A stretch of 45,263 nucleotides of DNA from CAZLYK01 sp964563495 (GCA_964563495.1 CAZLYK010000035.1:1-45263); one strand, 5' to 3'. Shown: positions 36,334-45,240, counted from the first letter of the stretch. Notes: generated by a model not told the origin, from the sequence alone. Made by a program: numbers and translations.

Positions 36334-37563
36334 TTATTTTCCAACTGTCGTCACGATGAAATCCTGGACGGCGCCTTTGGATCTGAGTTGATTGCCGTAG
36401 CTCATCGCCTCTTCGCGAGTGCCGAACCCGCCGATCTGGACGCGATACCAGAGGCCTTTGCCCGGGATATCCGCTCTGACGACCCGCGCATCGACGCCGG
36501 CGGCTCTCAATCTGGCGACCCGGTCATTGGCCTGCGCCTGGTCGTTGAAAGACGCCACCTGGATCGTCAAGTTCCCCTTGGTCGGAGCCGGCGGCGCTAC
36601 GGCCGGCGGGGCCGGCTTGGTCGGTCCCGTCGGGCCGACCACCTTATTGTCCTTATTGTCCTTATTGTCCTTGACCGGCGTGATCGGGACGATCGCTCCC
36701 TTGGCGACGTCGCTCGGTTTCTGCTTGGCGTCTGCCGGCGGCTTGGGGTCGATCACCGGGGGCGTGGTCGTCGTCTTGGCCTGGGTGGAATTATCGAGCT
36801 TGGCGGTCTCAACCGGTTTGGTCTCGGTGATCGGCGCCGCCGCCGAAGGCTTGACGGCCGATGGAGGGTTGCCCAGGTTTTCCGCCTGGTCTTTCCGCTT
36901 GCTGATCAGGTCGCCAAGGAGATAGTAGGCGCCAAAAACCAGCCCGCCAAAAACCAACGCTCCGAGGATGATCCGCGTGAGCAGTCCGCCGCGGCTCGCC
37001 GAGAACCCGTTCGCCGGTTCTTCTTCATCAAGCGCGTTCTCGGGCAGAACCGGCCATCCCATAAATTCAGGCTCGGGCGTGGAGACGTAATCCCTCGTCT
37101 CGCGCTGTCGTGGAATTCCCGCCGAGTAGCTCTCAATCGGAGGCGGGGAAGACTTTGGATCAGGGGTGGAGAAGTCGAACGGAGTAGTCGCTTCGTAACC
37201 CGGCGTGGCGAAGACGTCATCGAAGACCGGCGACGATTCATAATTGGTCCGATAGTTCGCAGGCGTCTGCCCCGGAATATCGAGCACGTCGTCAAACTCA
37301 TCTCCAATCCGCGTCGCGTAAACGTCGCGCGGCGGGGTCAACTGACCGCCGTTAAACGGCTGGCTGTTCGATGGCTGATTGCCGCCGGAGTTTGAGGCGA
37401 AGGGCAGCCTCGCGGTTTGACGCTTGCCGTTGATATCCAAGTTGAGATCCAGCCCCGTTCCCTGATCCGGCCTTACTTCAATGATCGTCGCGCAGCGCGC
37501 GCAGACGACCCGCGGCGTATCAGCCTGGTTCTCGAACTGGCACTTTGGACAGATAACTTTCAT
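36334..37563 (-). CDS. Zinc-ribbon / SPOR-domain membrane protein
   Basis: A 409-residue bitopic protein. A cytosolic zinc ribbon has CPKC (5-8) and CARC (21-24); a long disordered linker follows; the membrane helix is at ~194-216; a Pro/Lys-rich periplasmic linker contains three DNK repeats; the C-terminal SPOR domain is at ~330-405 (NLTIQVASFNDQAQANDRVA and LWYRVQIGGFGTREEAM). SPOR domains bind denuded peptidoglycan, the product of amidases such as the neighbour. Start is ATG 37563, behind GGGAG; the longer frame to 37644 lacks a ribosome site. It heads the minus-strand run that continues with the amidase and the actin-like ATPase. Confidence 0.88.
   Translation of the reverse strand: MKVICPKCQFENQADTPRVVCARCATIIEVRPDQGTGLDLNLDINGKRQTARLPFASNSGGNQPSNSQPFNGGQLTPPRDVYATRIGDEFDDVLDIPGQTPANYRTNYESSPVFDDVFATPGYEATTPFDFSTPDPKSSPPPIESYSAGIPRQRETRDYVSTPEPEFMGWPVLPENALDEEEPANGFSASRGGLLTRIILGALVFGGLVFGAYYLLGDLISKRKDQAENLGNPPSAVKPSAAAPITETKPVETAKLDNSTQAKTTTTPPVIDPKPPADAKQKPSDVAKGAIVPITPVKDNKDNKDNKVVGPTGPTKPAPPAVAPPAPTKGNLTIQVASFNDQAQANDRVARLRAAGVDARVVRADIPGKGLWYRVQIGGFGTREEAMSYGNQLRSKGAVQDFIVTTVGK
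36642..36668. repeat. 9-bp coding tandem repeat (DNK)
   Basis: Three exact units of CCTTATTGT inside the zinc-ribbon/SPOR gene, encoding DNK three times in the periplasmic linker. An in-frame unit like this can change copy number without breaking the gene. Confidence 0.85.
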
Positions 37564-37948
37564 AAAACTACTCCCACTTCGGTGTCCGTTTCCGGTCACA
37601 ATGATTGAGACCACCTGAAAGCCAGCGCTCAGCCTGACAATCAAAAGTCAGTTCACAAAAATAGGGCGTGTGGGGCGCGCGGCTGTTTGCTGTGAGCACT
37701 GGGAGGCTTGGCCGGTTTGTTGTCTACAAGAAGCCAGATTGTTACCCGGGGTTGACATCAACTGGCAGCGTCTGATCTACGCCTGAAAGAACTGATTTTG
37801 ATTCGATCTTCAAATTCCTCAACCGGGGGACTAACCCAGGCCCTCCCGGCTCTCAGATCCTAGCAGGATGCAATTCCCATGCCCGCTAACCGAATCTGGA
37901 TTGTATCGCGATTAAAAGACCTCTGGCAAGGATTAAATTGCGCCAGCC
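37564..37948. other. Intergenic region upstream of the SPOR gene
   Basis: About 385 bases with no supported gene. A TTGACA occurs near 37754 on plus, but no good -10 follows. No promoter for the minus-strand SPOR gene could be fixed. No tRNA or riboswitch pattern was seen. Confidence 0.5.
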
Positions 37949-38006
37949 CGGTTGCGAAATGGTCGCGGATCAGGGCACAACCCGATCCGCGACCATTTCG
38001 CAACCG
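37949..38006. repeat. 23-bp perfect inverted repeat in a divergent spacer
   Basis: Arms 37949-37971 and 37984-38006, perfectly complementary (core TTGCGAAATGGTCGCGGATC), with a 12-base loop. It lies between the divergent SPOR and rplU genes, 20 bases before the rplU promoter, so it is not at a gene end. It could be an operator, a mobile-repeat relic or a terminator for an unseen RNA. Confidence 0.85.
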
Positions 38007-38026
38007 AGGGGGGTGTAGCGGACGTG

Positions 38027-38056
38027 TTGACACCCCTCACCCCGGGAACTTATAAT
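38027..38056 (+). promoter_or_regulatory. Near-consensus sigma70 promoter for the rplU operon
   Basis: Perfect TTGACA (38027-38032) and perfect TATAAT (38051-38056) with an 18-base spacer. The expected start is near 38063, leaving a leader of about 35 bases that contains GGAGG (38084-38088) before the rplU GTG. Confidence 0.85.
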
Positions 38057-38098
38057 TTGCGACTTTCTGTCTGAAGAATATTTGGAGGTACGAGAATA

Positions 38099-38413
38099 GT
38101 GGCATACGCAGTCATCCGCACAGGCGGCAAACAGTTCCGGGTCAGTCCGGGGGATGTGGTGCGCGTACCGACGCTGGCGGGTAAGAGCGAGGGCGAAGCG
38201 GTCGAATTCGACGATGTCCTCGCCGCCGGCGATGAGAATGGCGTCCGCATCGGCGCGCCCATGGTGAGCGGCGCCAAAGTTACCGGGACGATCGTCAAGA
38301 ACGGCCGCGGGCCGAAGGTCATCGTTTTCAAGTTCAAACGCCGCAAACAGTATAAGCGCAAAAAGGGTCACCGCCAGGGCTACACCGCGGTCAAGATCGA
38401 GGCGATCGGCTAA
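38099..38413 (+). CDS. rplU: 50S ribosomal protein L21
   Basis: L21 binds 23S rRNA in the large subunit. The 104 residues match the family: AYAVIRTGGKQFRV at the start, FKFKRRKQYKRKKGHRQGY near the end. Start is GTG 38099, 10 bases after GGAGG. First gene of rplU-rpmA-obg, behind a strong promoter. Confidence 0.98.
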   Translation: MAYAVIRTGGKQFRVSPGDVVRVPTLAGKSEGEAVEFDDVLAAGDENGVRIGAPMVSGAKVTGTIVKNGRGPKVIVFKFKRRKQYKRKKGHRQGYTAVKIEAIG

Positions 38414-38484
38414 ATCATTGCGGCTTTGTCTCGCTGCTCGATAAAAAGTCGACCGGCGGCGGGAAGTGATCAGGAGATTTTTTC

Positions 38485-38742
38485 ATGGCACATAAAAAAG
38501 GTGTAGGCAGTTCACGTAACGGGCGCGATTCGGCGGCGCAGCGTCTGGGCGTCAAGCGCTTCGGCGGCGAGGCGGTCGCGGGCGGGTCGATTCTCGTCCG
38601 GCAGCGCGGGACCCGGTTCAAACCGGGCGCCAACGTCGGGATAGGCAGCGATGACACGCTTTTTGCCAAGATCACCGGCATTGTCAAATTCGAAGATCGC
38701 GGACGCAAGGGGCGTTTTATCAGCGTTTACCCCGCTGAGTAG
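38485..38742 (+). CDS. rpmA: 50S ribosomal protein L27
   Basis: L27 reaches into the peptidyl-transferase centre. The 85-residue sequence has the standard MAHKKGVGSSRNGRDSA start, with no N-terminal cleavage extension of the Firmicutes kind, and FKPGANVGIGSDDTLFA. AGGAG lies 8 bases before the ATG. It follows rplU by 71 bases. Confidence 0.98.
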   Translation: MAHKKGVGSSRNGRDSAAQRLGVKRFGGEAVAGGSILVRQRGTRFKPGANVGIGSDDTLFAKITGIVKFEDRGRKGRFISVYPAE

Positions 38743-38751
38743 TTTGGTTAA

Positions 38752-39846
38752 ATGTTTATTGACCGCGCGAAAATCCACGTCAAAGGTGGAGATGGCGGGA
38801 ACGGTGTGACGGCCTTTCGTCGGGAGAAATTCGTGCCCCGCGGCGGTCCATCGGGTGGTGACGGAGGTCGCGGCGGTTCCGTTTTCATGGAATCGACGGA
38901 AGGTCTCAATACGCTGCTTCATTTTCGCTATAACCCGGAACATACCGCCGGTCGTGGGAGACACGGAGAAGGCGCAAAACGGCACGGAGCAAATGGCGAA
39001 GATATCGTTTTGCAGGTTCCGGTTGGAACGGTCGTCATGGAAGAAACGACCGGAGAAGTAATACACGATTTCAAGCACGCCGGTGAGCGAGTACTGATCG
39101 CATCCGGCGGGCGCGGCGGGCGGGGCAATGCCCAGTTTGCGACACCGACCAATCGCGCGCCGCGTTATCACGAAGAAGGGCGATCCGGCCAAGAGCTCTC
39201 GTTGATGCTCGAGCTCAAGCTGATCGCCGATGTCGGGCTGGTCGGCCTTCCCAACGCCGGAAAGTCGACTCTGATTTCAAGAATTTCGGCGGCCCGTCCG
39301 AAGATCGCAGATTACCCTTTCACGACTCTCGAGCCCCATCTTGGTGTAGTTGACCTGGGCGACTTCAAGACTTTTGTGGTCGCCGACATCCCCGGATTGA
39401 TCGAAGGAGCACACGCCGGCGCCGGCCTTGGCGACCGCTTCCTGCGCCACGTCGAGCGCACCAAGCTGCTCCTGCATCTGGTCGATGTCTCTGGACTCGC
39501 GGGTGATCCGATCGTCGATTACGGGACTGTCTCTCGCGAACTCGAGGCGTACAGCCCGGAAGTCGCGGCCAAACCCAAGATCGTCGTCGCCACAAAAATC
39601 GACGCACTCGACGATCCGGGCCGATTGCGGGATTTCGAGCGGTTCTGCCGCACTCACGGGTTGGAACTCCAGGCGATTTCGGCCGCGTCCGGTCAGGGGT
39701 TAAAAGATTTGCTCTACGCGGTCGAACGACGGCTGGATGAGATTAAACGAGCCGAACAAGAAGCAACGGTAGACGCGGCCTCCAGCCGCGTTCAATCACG
39801 CGACTGCCAGTCGCGTCAACAGAGGAACGATTGCGGCAGCGGATAG
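38752..39846 (+). CDS. obg: GTPase Obg
   Basis: Obg is an essential GTPase in large-subunit assembly and stress control. The N-terminal glycine-rich Obg fold is complete (VKGGDGGNGVTAFRRE, GGRGGRGNAQF), followed by the G domain: G1 GLPNAGKST (~165-173), G3 DIPGLIEGA, G4 ATKID, G5 SAASGQG. The 364 residues lack an OCT domain. The last ~25 residues are encoded by two small palindromes and look like a repeat-derived tail. The 3' end overlaps nadD by 16 bases. Confidence 0.96.
   Translation: MFIDRAKIHVKGGDGGNGVTAFRREKFVPRGGPSGGDGGRGGSVFMESTEGLNTLLHFRYNPEHTAGRGRHGEGAKRHGANGEDIVLQVPVGTVVMEETTGEVIHDFKHAGERVLIASGGRGGRGNAQFATPTNRAPRYHEEGRSGQELSLMLELKLIADVGLVGLPNAGKSTLISRISAARPKIADYPFTTLEPHLGVVDLGDFKTFVVADIPGLIEGAHAGAGLGDRFLRHVERTKLLLHLVDVSGLAGDPIVDYGTVSRELEAYSPEVAAKPKIVVATKIDALDDPGRLRDFERFCRTHGLELQAISAASGQGLKDLLYAVERRLDEIKRAEQEATVDAASSRVQSRDCQSRQQRNDCGSG
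39773..39816. repeat. Paired small palindromes inside the obg 3' end
   Basis: ACGCGGC/GCCGCGT (39773-39791, 5-base loop) and ACGCGACT/AGTCGCGT (39798-39816, 3-base loop). Together they look like an inserted REP-type element that is translated as the end of Obg. Confidence 0.7.
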
Positions 39847-40487
39847 GAGTTTACGGCGGAACCTTCGATCCGGTCCATAACGGCCATCTCAAAGTGGCCG
39901 AAGCGGTTCTCGGAGCATTTGCAATGGATCGGATACTCTTCGTTCCAGCTTATGTTCCGCCGCATAAACGGGGGCAGCAGATCAGTTCGCCGTATCACCG
40001 GCTGGCCATGCTGGCACTGGCCACGGCGGAGATGCCGCAGATCTTTATCTCGACGATCGAGCTCGAAGCGCCCTCGCGGCCTTATACGATCGAGACGCTG
40101 CGGAGGCTGCAGACCGAATATCGCGACGCCAGCCTGTTCTTTATCATGGGTGCCGATTCATTCAAGGATGTCACCACCTGGCGCGAATATGAGGGCATCT
40201 TGACCGGGTACAATTGTATCGTCGCGACGCGACCGGGCTATCTTGAGGGTGAGCGGATCTCTGATCATCTGACTCGTGATCTGCAGGCCCGGATCATCGA
40301 CCTGCGAGGCGGATTGTCGCCCTCGGATCTCTCGTTGGCGACGCCGCATATCTATCTGACCGACTTCGTAGCCGTTGACGTTTCGGCTACCGGCGTGCGC
40401 GCCGCAGTCGCCGGGGAACTGACGATAGCTGATCAGGTCCCCCCGGCTGTCTCCGGTTATATCGCCAAATATCAGCTCTATCGATAA
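39831..40487 (+). CDS. nadD: Nicotinate-nucleotide adenylyltransferase
   Basis: NadD makes deamido-NAD from nicotinate mononucleotide and ATP. The 218-residue protein has GGTFDPVHNGH (residues 9-19), VPPHK and FIMGADSFKDVTTWREYE. The start is TTG 39831, within the obg 3' end and just after AGAGGAA. It belongs to the conserved obg-nadD-rsfS-rlmH order. Confidence 0.95.
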   Translation: MRQRIGVYGGTFDPVHNGHLKVAEAVLGAFAMDRILFVPAYVPPHKRGQQISSPYHRLAMLALATAEMPQIFISTIELEAPSRPYTIETLRRLQTEYRDASLFFIMGADSFKDVTTWREYEGILTGYNCIVATRPGYLEGERISDHLTRDLQARIIDLRGGLSPSDLSLATPHIYLTDFVAVDVSATGVRAAVAGELTIADQVPPAVSGYIAKYQLYR

Positions 40488-40492
40488 GACGA

Positions 40493-40891
40493 ATGTCAAA
40501 AGCTTTAACCAAAGAGAAAACCACCGACCAGGCCCCGCTCTCTCCAGTGGACCAGGAGATCTTCGAGCATGTCCGGACGGCCGTTCACGCAGCGGAGGAA
40601 AAGAAGGCTCTGGATGTCGCTGTGCTCAGGCTCTCGGCGCTGACCGAGTTCACTGATTACTTCATCATCTGCACCGGCAACTCGACGCGTCAGACGCAGG
40701 CCATTGCCGATGCCGTGACCGAGACGCTGAAGAAGATCAAGGTCCGCCCGCTGCACACCGAAGGCTACAACAACGGCGAGTGGATCCTGATCGATTATGG
40801 CGCCTTTGTCGTCCATATTTTCACCGGGAGTTCGCGCCAGTTCTACGACCTCGAAAGGCTCTGGCGCGACGCCGAGAGAGTCGAGATTTAA
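40493..40891 (+). CDS. rsfS: Ribosome silencing factor RsfS
   Basis: RsfS binds L14 and keeps the subunits apart under starvation. The 132 residues include the core LTEFTDYFIICTGNSTRQTQ, EGYNNGEWILIDYGAFVVHIF and the closing YDLERLWRDA. A slightly long, polar N-terminus precedes the domain. It starts 5 bases after nadD. Confidence 0.96.
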   Translation: MSKALTKEKTTDQAPLSPVDQEIFEHVRTAVHAAEEKKALDVAVLRLSALTEFTDYFIICTGNSTRQTQAIADAVTETLKKIKVRPLHTEGYNNGEWILIDYGAFVVHIFTGSSRQFYDLERLWRDAERVEI

Positions 40892-40902
40892 GCCGGGCGT
40901 TT

Positions 40903-41370
40903 ATGCGTCTACATTTCGTCTGGATCGGCAAGACCAGGGATCGCCATTGTGCAGCGTTGATCGCCGATTATCTGGATCGCATCCGTCGTTTCGCCCCGTT
41001 CGAAGTCAGCGAATTGAAAGAGGTCTCGGGCGGCCTCGATGATAAACGCGTGGTCGAGGTCGAAAGCGCCAGGATCCTGAGCGCCATCGAGCGTGATGAT
41101 TTTGTCATCCTGCTTGACGAGAATGGCCGGGGGCTGACTTCGGTGGAGCTGAGCGAATTGATCGAGAGGCATCGTCAGAATGGGGTCAAGCGCCTCGGTT
41201 TGGTGATCGGCGGCTTTGCCGGCGTGAGCGATGAGGTCAAAAGCTCGGCCAATCTGAGGCTTTCGCTCTCGCCATTGACGCTGACACACGAATTGGCGCG
41301 AGTCATTTTGACCGAACAGGTTTACCGGGCATTCACCTTGTTGGCGGGTCTGCCTTACCACAAATATTGA
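40903..41370 (+). CDS. rlmH: 23S rRNA (pseudouridine1915-N3) methyltransferase
   Basis: RlmH is a SPOUT methyltransferase acting on helix 69 of 23S rRNA. About 155 residues from ATG 40903 (MRLHFVWIGKTRD), with ILLDENGRGLTS, LVIGGFAGVSDEV and the C-terminal RVILTEQVYRAFTLLAGLPYHKY region. The frame extends upstream inside rsfS, but that part is not conserved-looking, so I use the internal ATG. Confidence 0.95.
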   Translation: MRLHFVWIGKTRDRHCAALIADYLDRIRRFAPFEVSELKEVSGGLDDKRVVEVESARILSAIERDDFVILLDENGRGLTSVELSELIERHRQNGVKRLGLVIGGFAGVSDEVKSSANLRLSLSPLTLTHELARVILTEQVYRAFTLLAGLPYHKY

Positions 41371-41399
41371 ACTATCACTTTGCTTGAGGAGAAGAGTGG

Positions 41400-41765
41400 A
41401 TGGACAAAAAGAAGATAAAACTTTATCGGGACCGCTTGCTGCAGGAACGTGATGCGTTGGTCGGCGTCGTCGGACGCAACGAAGATTATGGTCGCGAAGC
41501 CGATATCGAGGCCACTCAGGACCCGGCTGATAAAGCTTCGAATTCTTACACCAAAGAATTGCTCTTCAGCCAGTCAACCAATGACCGGATCATCCTGACT
41601 CAGATCGAAGAGGCGCTTCAGCGGATCGAAGACGAGGAGTTCGGCGTCTGCACCAACTGCGGCAATGAGATCCAGACCAAGCGTTTAGAGGCTCTGCCCT
41701 GGGTCCGCTACTGCATCACCTGCCAGGATATGGCGGAACGCGGTCTGCTCAACGAAGAAGAATAA
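41400..41765 (+). CDS. DksA/TraR-type C4 zinc-finger protein
   Basis: A 121-residue regulator with an N-terminal coiled coil and a C4 zinc finger (Cys84, Cys87, Cys105, Cys108: CTNC and CITC). Related proteins enter the secondary channel of RNA polymerase and act with ppGpp. The length is between TraR and DksA. GAGGAGAAG precedes the ATG. It ends 12 bases before an inverted repeat that it shares with the convergent rhodanese gene. Confidence 0.92.
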   Translation: MDKKKIKLYRDRLLQERDALVGVVGRNEDYGREADIEATQDPADKASNSYTKELLFSQSTNDRIILTQIEEALQRIEDEEFGVCTNCGNEIQTKRLEALPWVRYCITCQDMAERGLLNEEE

Positions 41766-41777
41766 CTGATTTGGTAA

Positions 41778-41858
41778 AATAGACAGGATTGACGGGGTTT
41801 TTCAGAATTTGATCAACCATCAACTGGTTTAATCCTGAAGAAATCTTGTCAATCCTGT

Positions 41859-41863
<5 letters not shown>
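41778..41863. repeat. AATAGACAGGAT inverted repeat, copy 8 (imperfect)
   Basis: The outer 15 bases pair well (AATAGACAGGATTGAC) while the inner arms have diverged. It fills the convergent junction of the DksA-like and rhodanese genes. On minus, its TAG (41859-41861) is the stop of the read-through rhodanese frame. Confidence 0.85.
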
Positions 41864-42335
<472 letters not shown>

Positions 42336-42336
42336 G

Positions 42337-42352
42337 ATTAATCCTGTCTATT
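42337..42352. repeat. AATAGACAGGAT half-repeat (single arm)
   Basis: Only one arm is present. On minus it reads AATAGACAGGATTAAT, starting directly after the kdgK TAA and ending 1 base before the rhodanese ATG. The AGGA within it is well placed as ribosome binding site. Confidence 0.75.
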
Positions 42353-43459
42353 TTACCTGGCCACGCGGGCGCCGCCGCCCTTCATGACCTTCTCGACTTC
42401 GGAGAGCGACGCCATCGAGGTGTCGCCGTGTGTGGTCATGGCCAGGGCTCCGTGCGCCGCTCCATATTCGACGGCTCGTTGCGGCCCCTGATCGGTCAAG
42501 AACCCATAGATCAAACCTGAAGCGAACGAATCGCCGCCGCCGACGCGGTCGAATATCTCCAGATTCTCGCGCAGAGGCGCCTGATAAAGCCGCCCGTGAT
42601 CATAACAGACCGCGCCCCAGTCGTTGATCGTAGCCGTCCGGGCGTTGCGCAGCGTGGTGGCGACGACCTTGAAATTCGGGTACTCGCTCACCGCACGCCG
42701 GATCATTCTTTCGAAGTTGGCCGGATCGAGATTTGAATGGCGTTCGTCGAGTCCTTCGACCTCAAAACCCAGCGCGGAGGTAAAGTCCTCTTCGTTGCCG
42801 AGCATGACATCGATCAACGGCGCCAGCCGGCGGTTTACCTTCTGGGCTTCGGGCTTCCCGCCGATCGAGTTCCAGAGAGACTCGCGATAGTTGAGATCAT
42901 AAGAGACGACCGTCCCGTATCTCCTCGCGGCCTCTATCGCTTCCCTGGCCACGTCCGGAGTCGTTGGTGAAAGCGCGCAAAAGATGCCGCCGCAATGAAA
43001 CCAGCGGGCGCCCTCGACGCCGAAGATCTTCTCCCAATCGATGTCACCCGGCTTGAGCTGCGAGACGGCGGTGTGGCCGCGATCGGAACAGCCCAGAGCG
43101 GCGCGGATTCCGAAACCGCGCTCGGTGAAGTTCAACCCGTTTCGCACTTCGCGGCCGACGCCATCGTATTTGAGCCACTTGACGTGCGATTGATCGACTC
43201 CTCCCTGAAAGATCAGGTCCTGCACCAGCCGCCCGATCGGGTTGTCGGCCAGCGCCGTGACCACTGCGGTATCGAGGCCAAAGCAACGTTTGAGCCCGCG
43301 CGCCACGTTGTACTCCCCACCGCCTTCCCAAACATCGAAGCGCCGTGCAGTGTGAATCCGGCCTTCCCCGGGGTCGAGTCTGAGCATGACTTCACCGAGC
43401 GCGACTAAATCCCATTGGCATTGAGCTTTCGGCTTGATCTTTAAATTCTCCATGACCAT
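42353..43459 (-). CDS. kdgK: 2-keto-3-deoxygluconate kinase (PfkB family)
   Basis: A 368-residue PfkB-type sugar kinase. It has LVALGEVMLRLDPGEG, GGGEYNVARGLKR and the C-terminal signature DRVGGGDSFASGLIYG with the catalytic Asp. Direct coupling to a KDPG aldolase (3 bases apart) supports 2-keto-3-deoxygluconate as substrate. ATG 43459 or 43453 could be the start. Together they form the lower Entner-Doudoroff or uronate branch yielding pyruvate and glyceraldehyde 3-phosphate. Confidence 0.85.
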   Translation of the reverse strand: MVMENLKIKPKAQCQWDLVALGEVMLRLDPGEGRIHTARRFDVWEGGGEYNVARGLKRCFGLDTAVVTALADNPIGRLVQDLIFQGGVDQSHVKWLKYDGVGREVRNGLNFTERGFGIRAALGCSDRGHTAVSQLKPGDIDWEKIFGVEGARWFHCGGIFCALSPTTPDVAREAIEAARRYGTVVSYDLNYRESLWNSIGGKPEAQKVNRRLAPLIDVMLGNEEDFTSALGFEVEGLDERHSNLDPANFERMIRRAVSEYPNFKVVATTLRNARTATINDWGAVCYDHGRLYQAPLRENLEIFDRVGGGDSFASGLIYGFLTDQGPQRAVEYGAAHGALAMTTHGDTSMASLSEVEKVMKGGGARVAR

Positions 43460-43462
43460 CCC

Positions 43463-44107
43463 TTAAGCCGTCTCCTCTCTCAGCTCCGCAACCAGCGCCA
43501 CGGCATCCCTGACCAGCTGCGTCAGGCGATCGAATTCGCCGGCGTTCAGCAGATCCGGCTTGACCATCCAGCTTCCGCCACAGGCGATGACCTGCGAGAG
43601 AGCAAGGTACCGGCCCAGATTGGTCGCATCGATGCCCCCGGTCGGAATGAATCGGACGTGGCGGTAAGGAGCGCAAATCGCCTGCAAATAGCCGACCCCG
43701 CCCATCGGCTCGGCGGGAAAGAATTTCATGACATCGAGGCCTTTGGCGAGCGCCATCTCTATCTCCGTCGGAGTGCAAACGCCGGGGAAGATCGCCACCC
43801 CGTTCGAGAGACAATGATCGATGACCGAAGGGTTGGTTCCGGGTGAAACGATAAACTGTGCGCCGGCATTGATCGCGGTTTCGGCCTGGTCGACCGTCAG
43901 GACAGTCCCGGCGCCCAGCAGAATATCGGGATGGCGCGCCCGAATCTGTGTCATCGATTCGGCTGCGGCCGCCGTCCGAAAGGTAATCTCGGCGCAGGGC
44001 AAACCGCCGGCCAGCAGGCTTTCAGCCAACGGCTCAGCCTGCTCGAGCCTGGGGATGCTGACCACCGGAATTATTCTGAATTCCCGCAATTGTTCAATGA
44101 TTTCCAC
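43463..44107 (-). CDS. eda: KDPG/KHG aldolase
   Basis: Eda splits 2-keto-3-deoxy-6-phosphogluconate into pyruvate and glyceraldehyde 3-phosphate. The class I aldolase residues are present: Glu40 in CAEITFR and Schiff-base Lys128 in LDVMKFFPAE, with GAGTVLT and FIPTGGID. I choose GTG 44107, behind GGAGG (214 aa, standard length); a TTG at 44149 would add an unconserved Gly-rich stretch. It is first in eda-kdgK-rhodanese. Confidence 0.95.
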   Translation of the reverse strand: MEIIEQLREFRIIPVVSIPRLEQAEPLAESLLAGGLPCAEITFRTAAAAESMTQIRARHPDILLGAGTVLTVDQAETAINAGAQFIVSPGTNPSVIDHCLSNGVAIFPGVCTPTEIEMALAKGLDVMKFFPAEPMGGVGYLQAICAPYRHVRFIPTGGIDATNLGRYLALSQVIACGGSWMVKPDLLNAGEFDRLTQLVRDAVALVAELREETA

Positions 44108-44278
44108 AAACCGGGCTCCTCCCCCGTTACTTCCCGGCAGTAACGGCAATTGTCTCAGGGCGTCGCCATGCGAGACGAACGGCTCCTTTCAAAAGAGACG
44201 CATCTTATGTGATCATCGCTCGACGAGGCAAGTCTGGGTTGAGATAAAATAGCCGGGACCAAGAGGATTCGACAAGAC

Positions 44279-45235
44279 ATGACGATCTCAGTTCCACCAT
44301 CAGCACCGATCAAACCGCGCGCGCTCAGATCCGGTGAGACGGTCTCAATCGTCGCCCCCGCCAGCAACCTCAAAGCCGACTATCTGGCTCGCGGCGTGGC
44401 CGAGCTTGAGCGGCTCGGCTTTCGCGTTAAGTACGATCCCGATATCCTGGCCAGGGATCGTTACACCGCCGGTAGTGACGAGCGACGCGCCCGGGAATTG
44501 ATCAAGGCTTTCACCGATCCCGAGGTCAAAGCCGTCTGGGCCGCGCGCGGCGGATACGGCTCGATGCGATTGTTCGGGCTGCTCGATCAAAATCTGTTGC
44601 AGCAAAATCCGAAGATCTTCATCGGATACAGCGACCTGACCGCGCTCCATCTCTATTTTTACCGGCGTTTCGGCTGGGTGACTTTTCACGGCCCGATGGC
44701 AGCGAAGGATCTGGCGGGCGGTCAGGAGCATTATGATCTGCGTTCCCTGCTCGGGGCGCTGACAAAGACCGAGGCTGCGGGCGAGATCAACTCTTCCCCG
44801 ATCGAGATATTGCATGGCGGCGCCGGTGAAAAGGTGCGGGGCCGGCTTCTCGGCGGATGCCTCTCGCTGATCGTCGCTTTGATGGGAACGCCGGACGAAC
44901 TCGACACGCGCGGAGCGATTCTTTTCCTCGAAGACACCGGCGCCAAACCGTTCTCGATCGATCGCATGCTCCAACAGCTCAAGCTGGCGGGAAAGTTTGA
45001 CCAGGTGCGAGCAATCGTTTTCGGCGAGATGACAGAGTGTGTCCAACACGCGGAGCAGGGCTATCGGATACAGGATGTCCTGGCCGAGTGCACAGCCGGT
45101 CTGGGCATCCCGGTCGTCTTCGGATTGCCCAGCGGCCACAGCCCGCGCGGCAATCTAACTCTGCCGTTGGGCGTTGCCGCCGGACTGGATCTTGGGCGAG
45201 GCACGCTGTCCATCGAGGAAAGCGCTGTGATTTAG
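44279..45235 (+). CDS. ldcA: Muramoyltetrapeptide LD-carboxypeptidase (S66)
   Basis: S66 serine peptidases remove the terminal D-Ala from cytosolic murein tetrapeptides during recycling; MccF-type relatives give microcin C resistance. The 318 residues hold the nucleophile Ser118 in IGYSDLTALH, a catalytic Glu in LFLEDTGAKPFSIDRML and a His in LPSGHSPRGNLTLPLG. WAARGGYGSMR is typical of LdcA. GAGGA lies 9 bases before the ATG. Divergent from eda across 171 bases in which I see no clear promoter. Confidence 0.93.
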   Translation: MTISVPPSAPIKPRALRSGETVSIVAPASNLKADYLARGVAELERLGFRVKYDPDILARDRYTAGSDERRARELIKAFTDPEVKAVWAARGGYGSMRLFGLLDQNLLQQNPKIFIGYSDLTALHLYFYRRFGWVTFHGPMAAKDLAGGQEHYDLRSLLGALTKTEAAGEINSSPIEILHGGAGEKVRGRLLGGCLSLIVALMGTPDELDTRGAILFLEDTGAKPFSIDRMLQQLKLAGKFDQVRAIVFGEMTECVQHAEQGYRIQDVLAECTAGLGIPVVFGLPSGHSPRGNLTLPLGVAAGLDLGRGTLSIEESAVI

Positions 45236-45240
45236 TGATG

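Noticed and set aside
40780..40902. N-terminal extension of RlmH inside rsfS
   Set aside because: Arg-rich shadow sequence; the conserved protein begins at MRLHFVWIG (40903).
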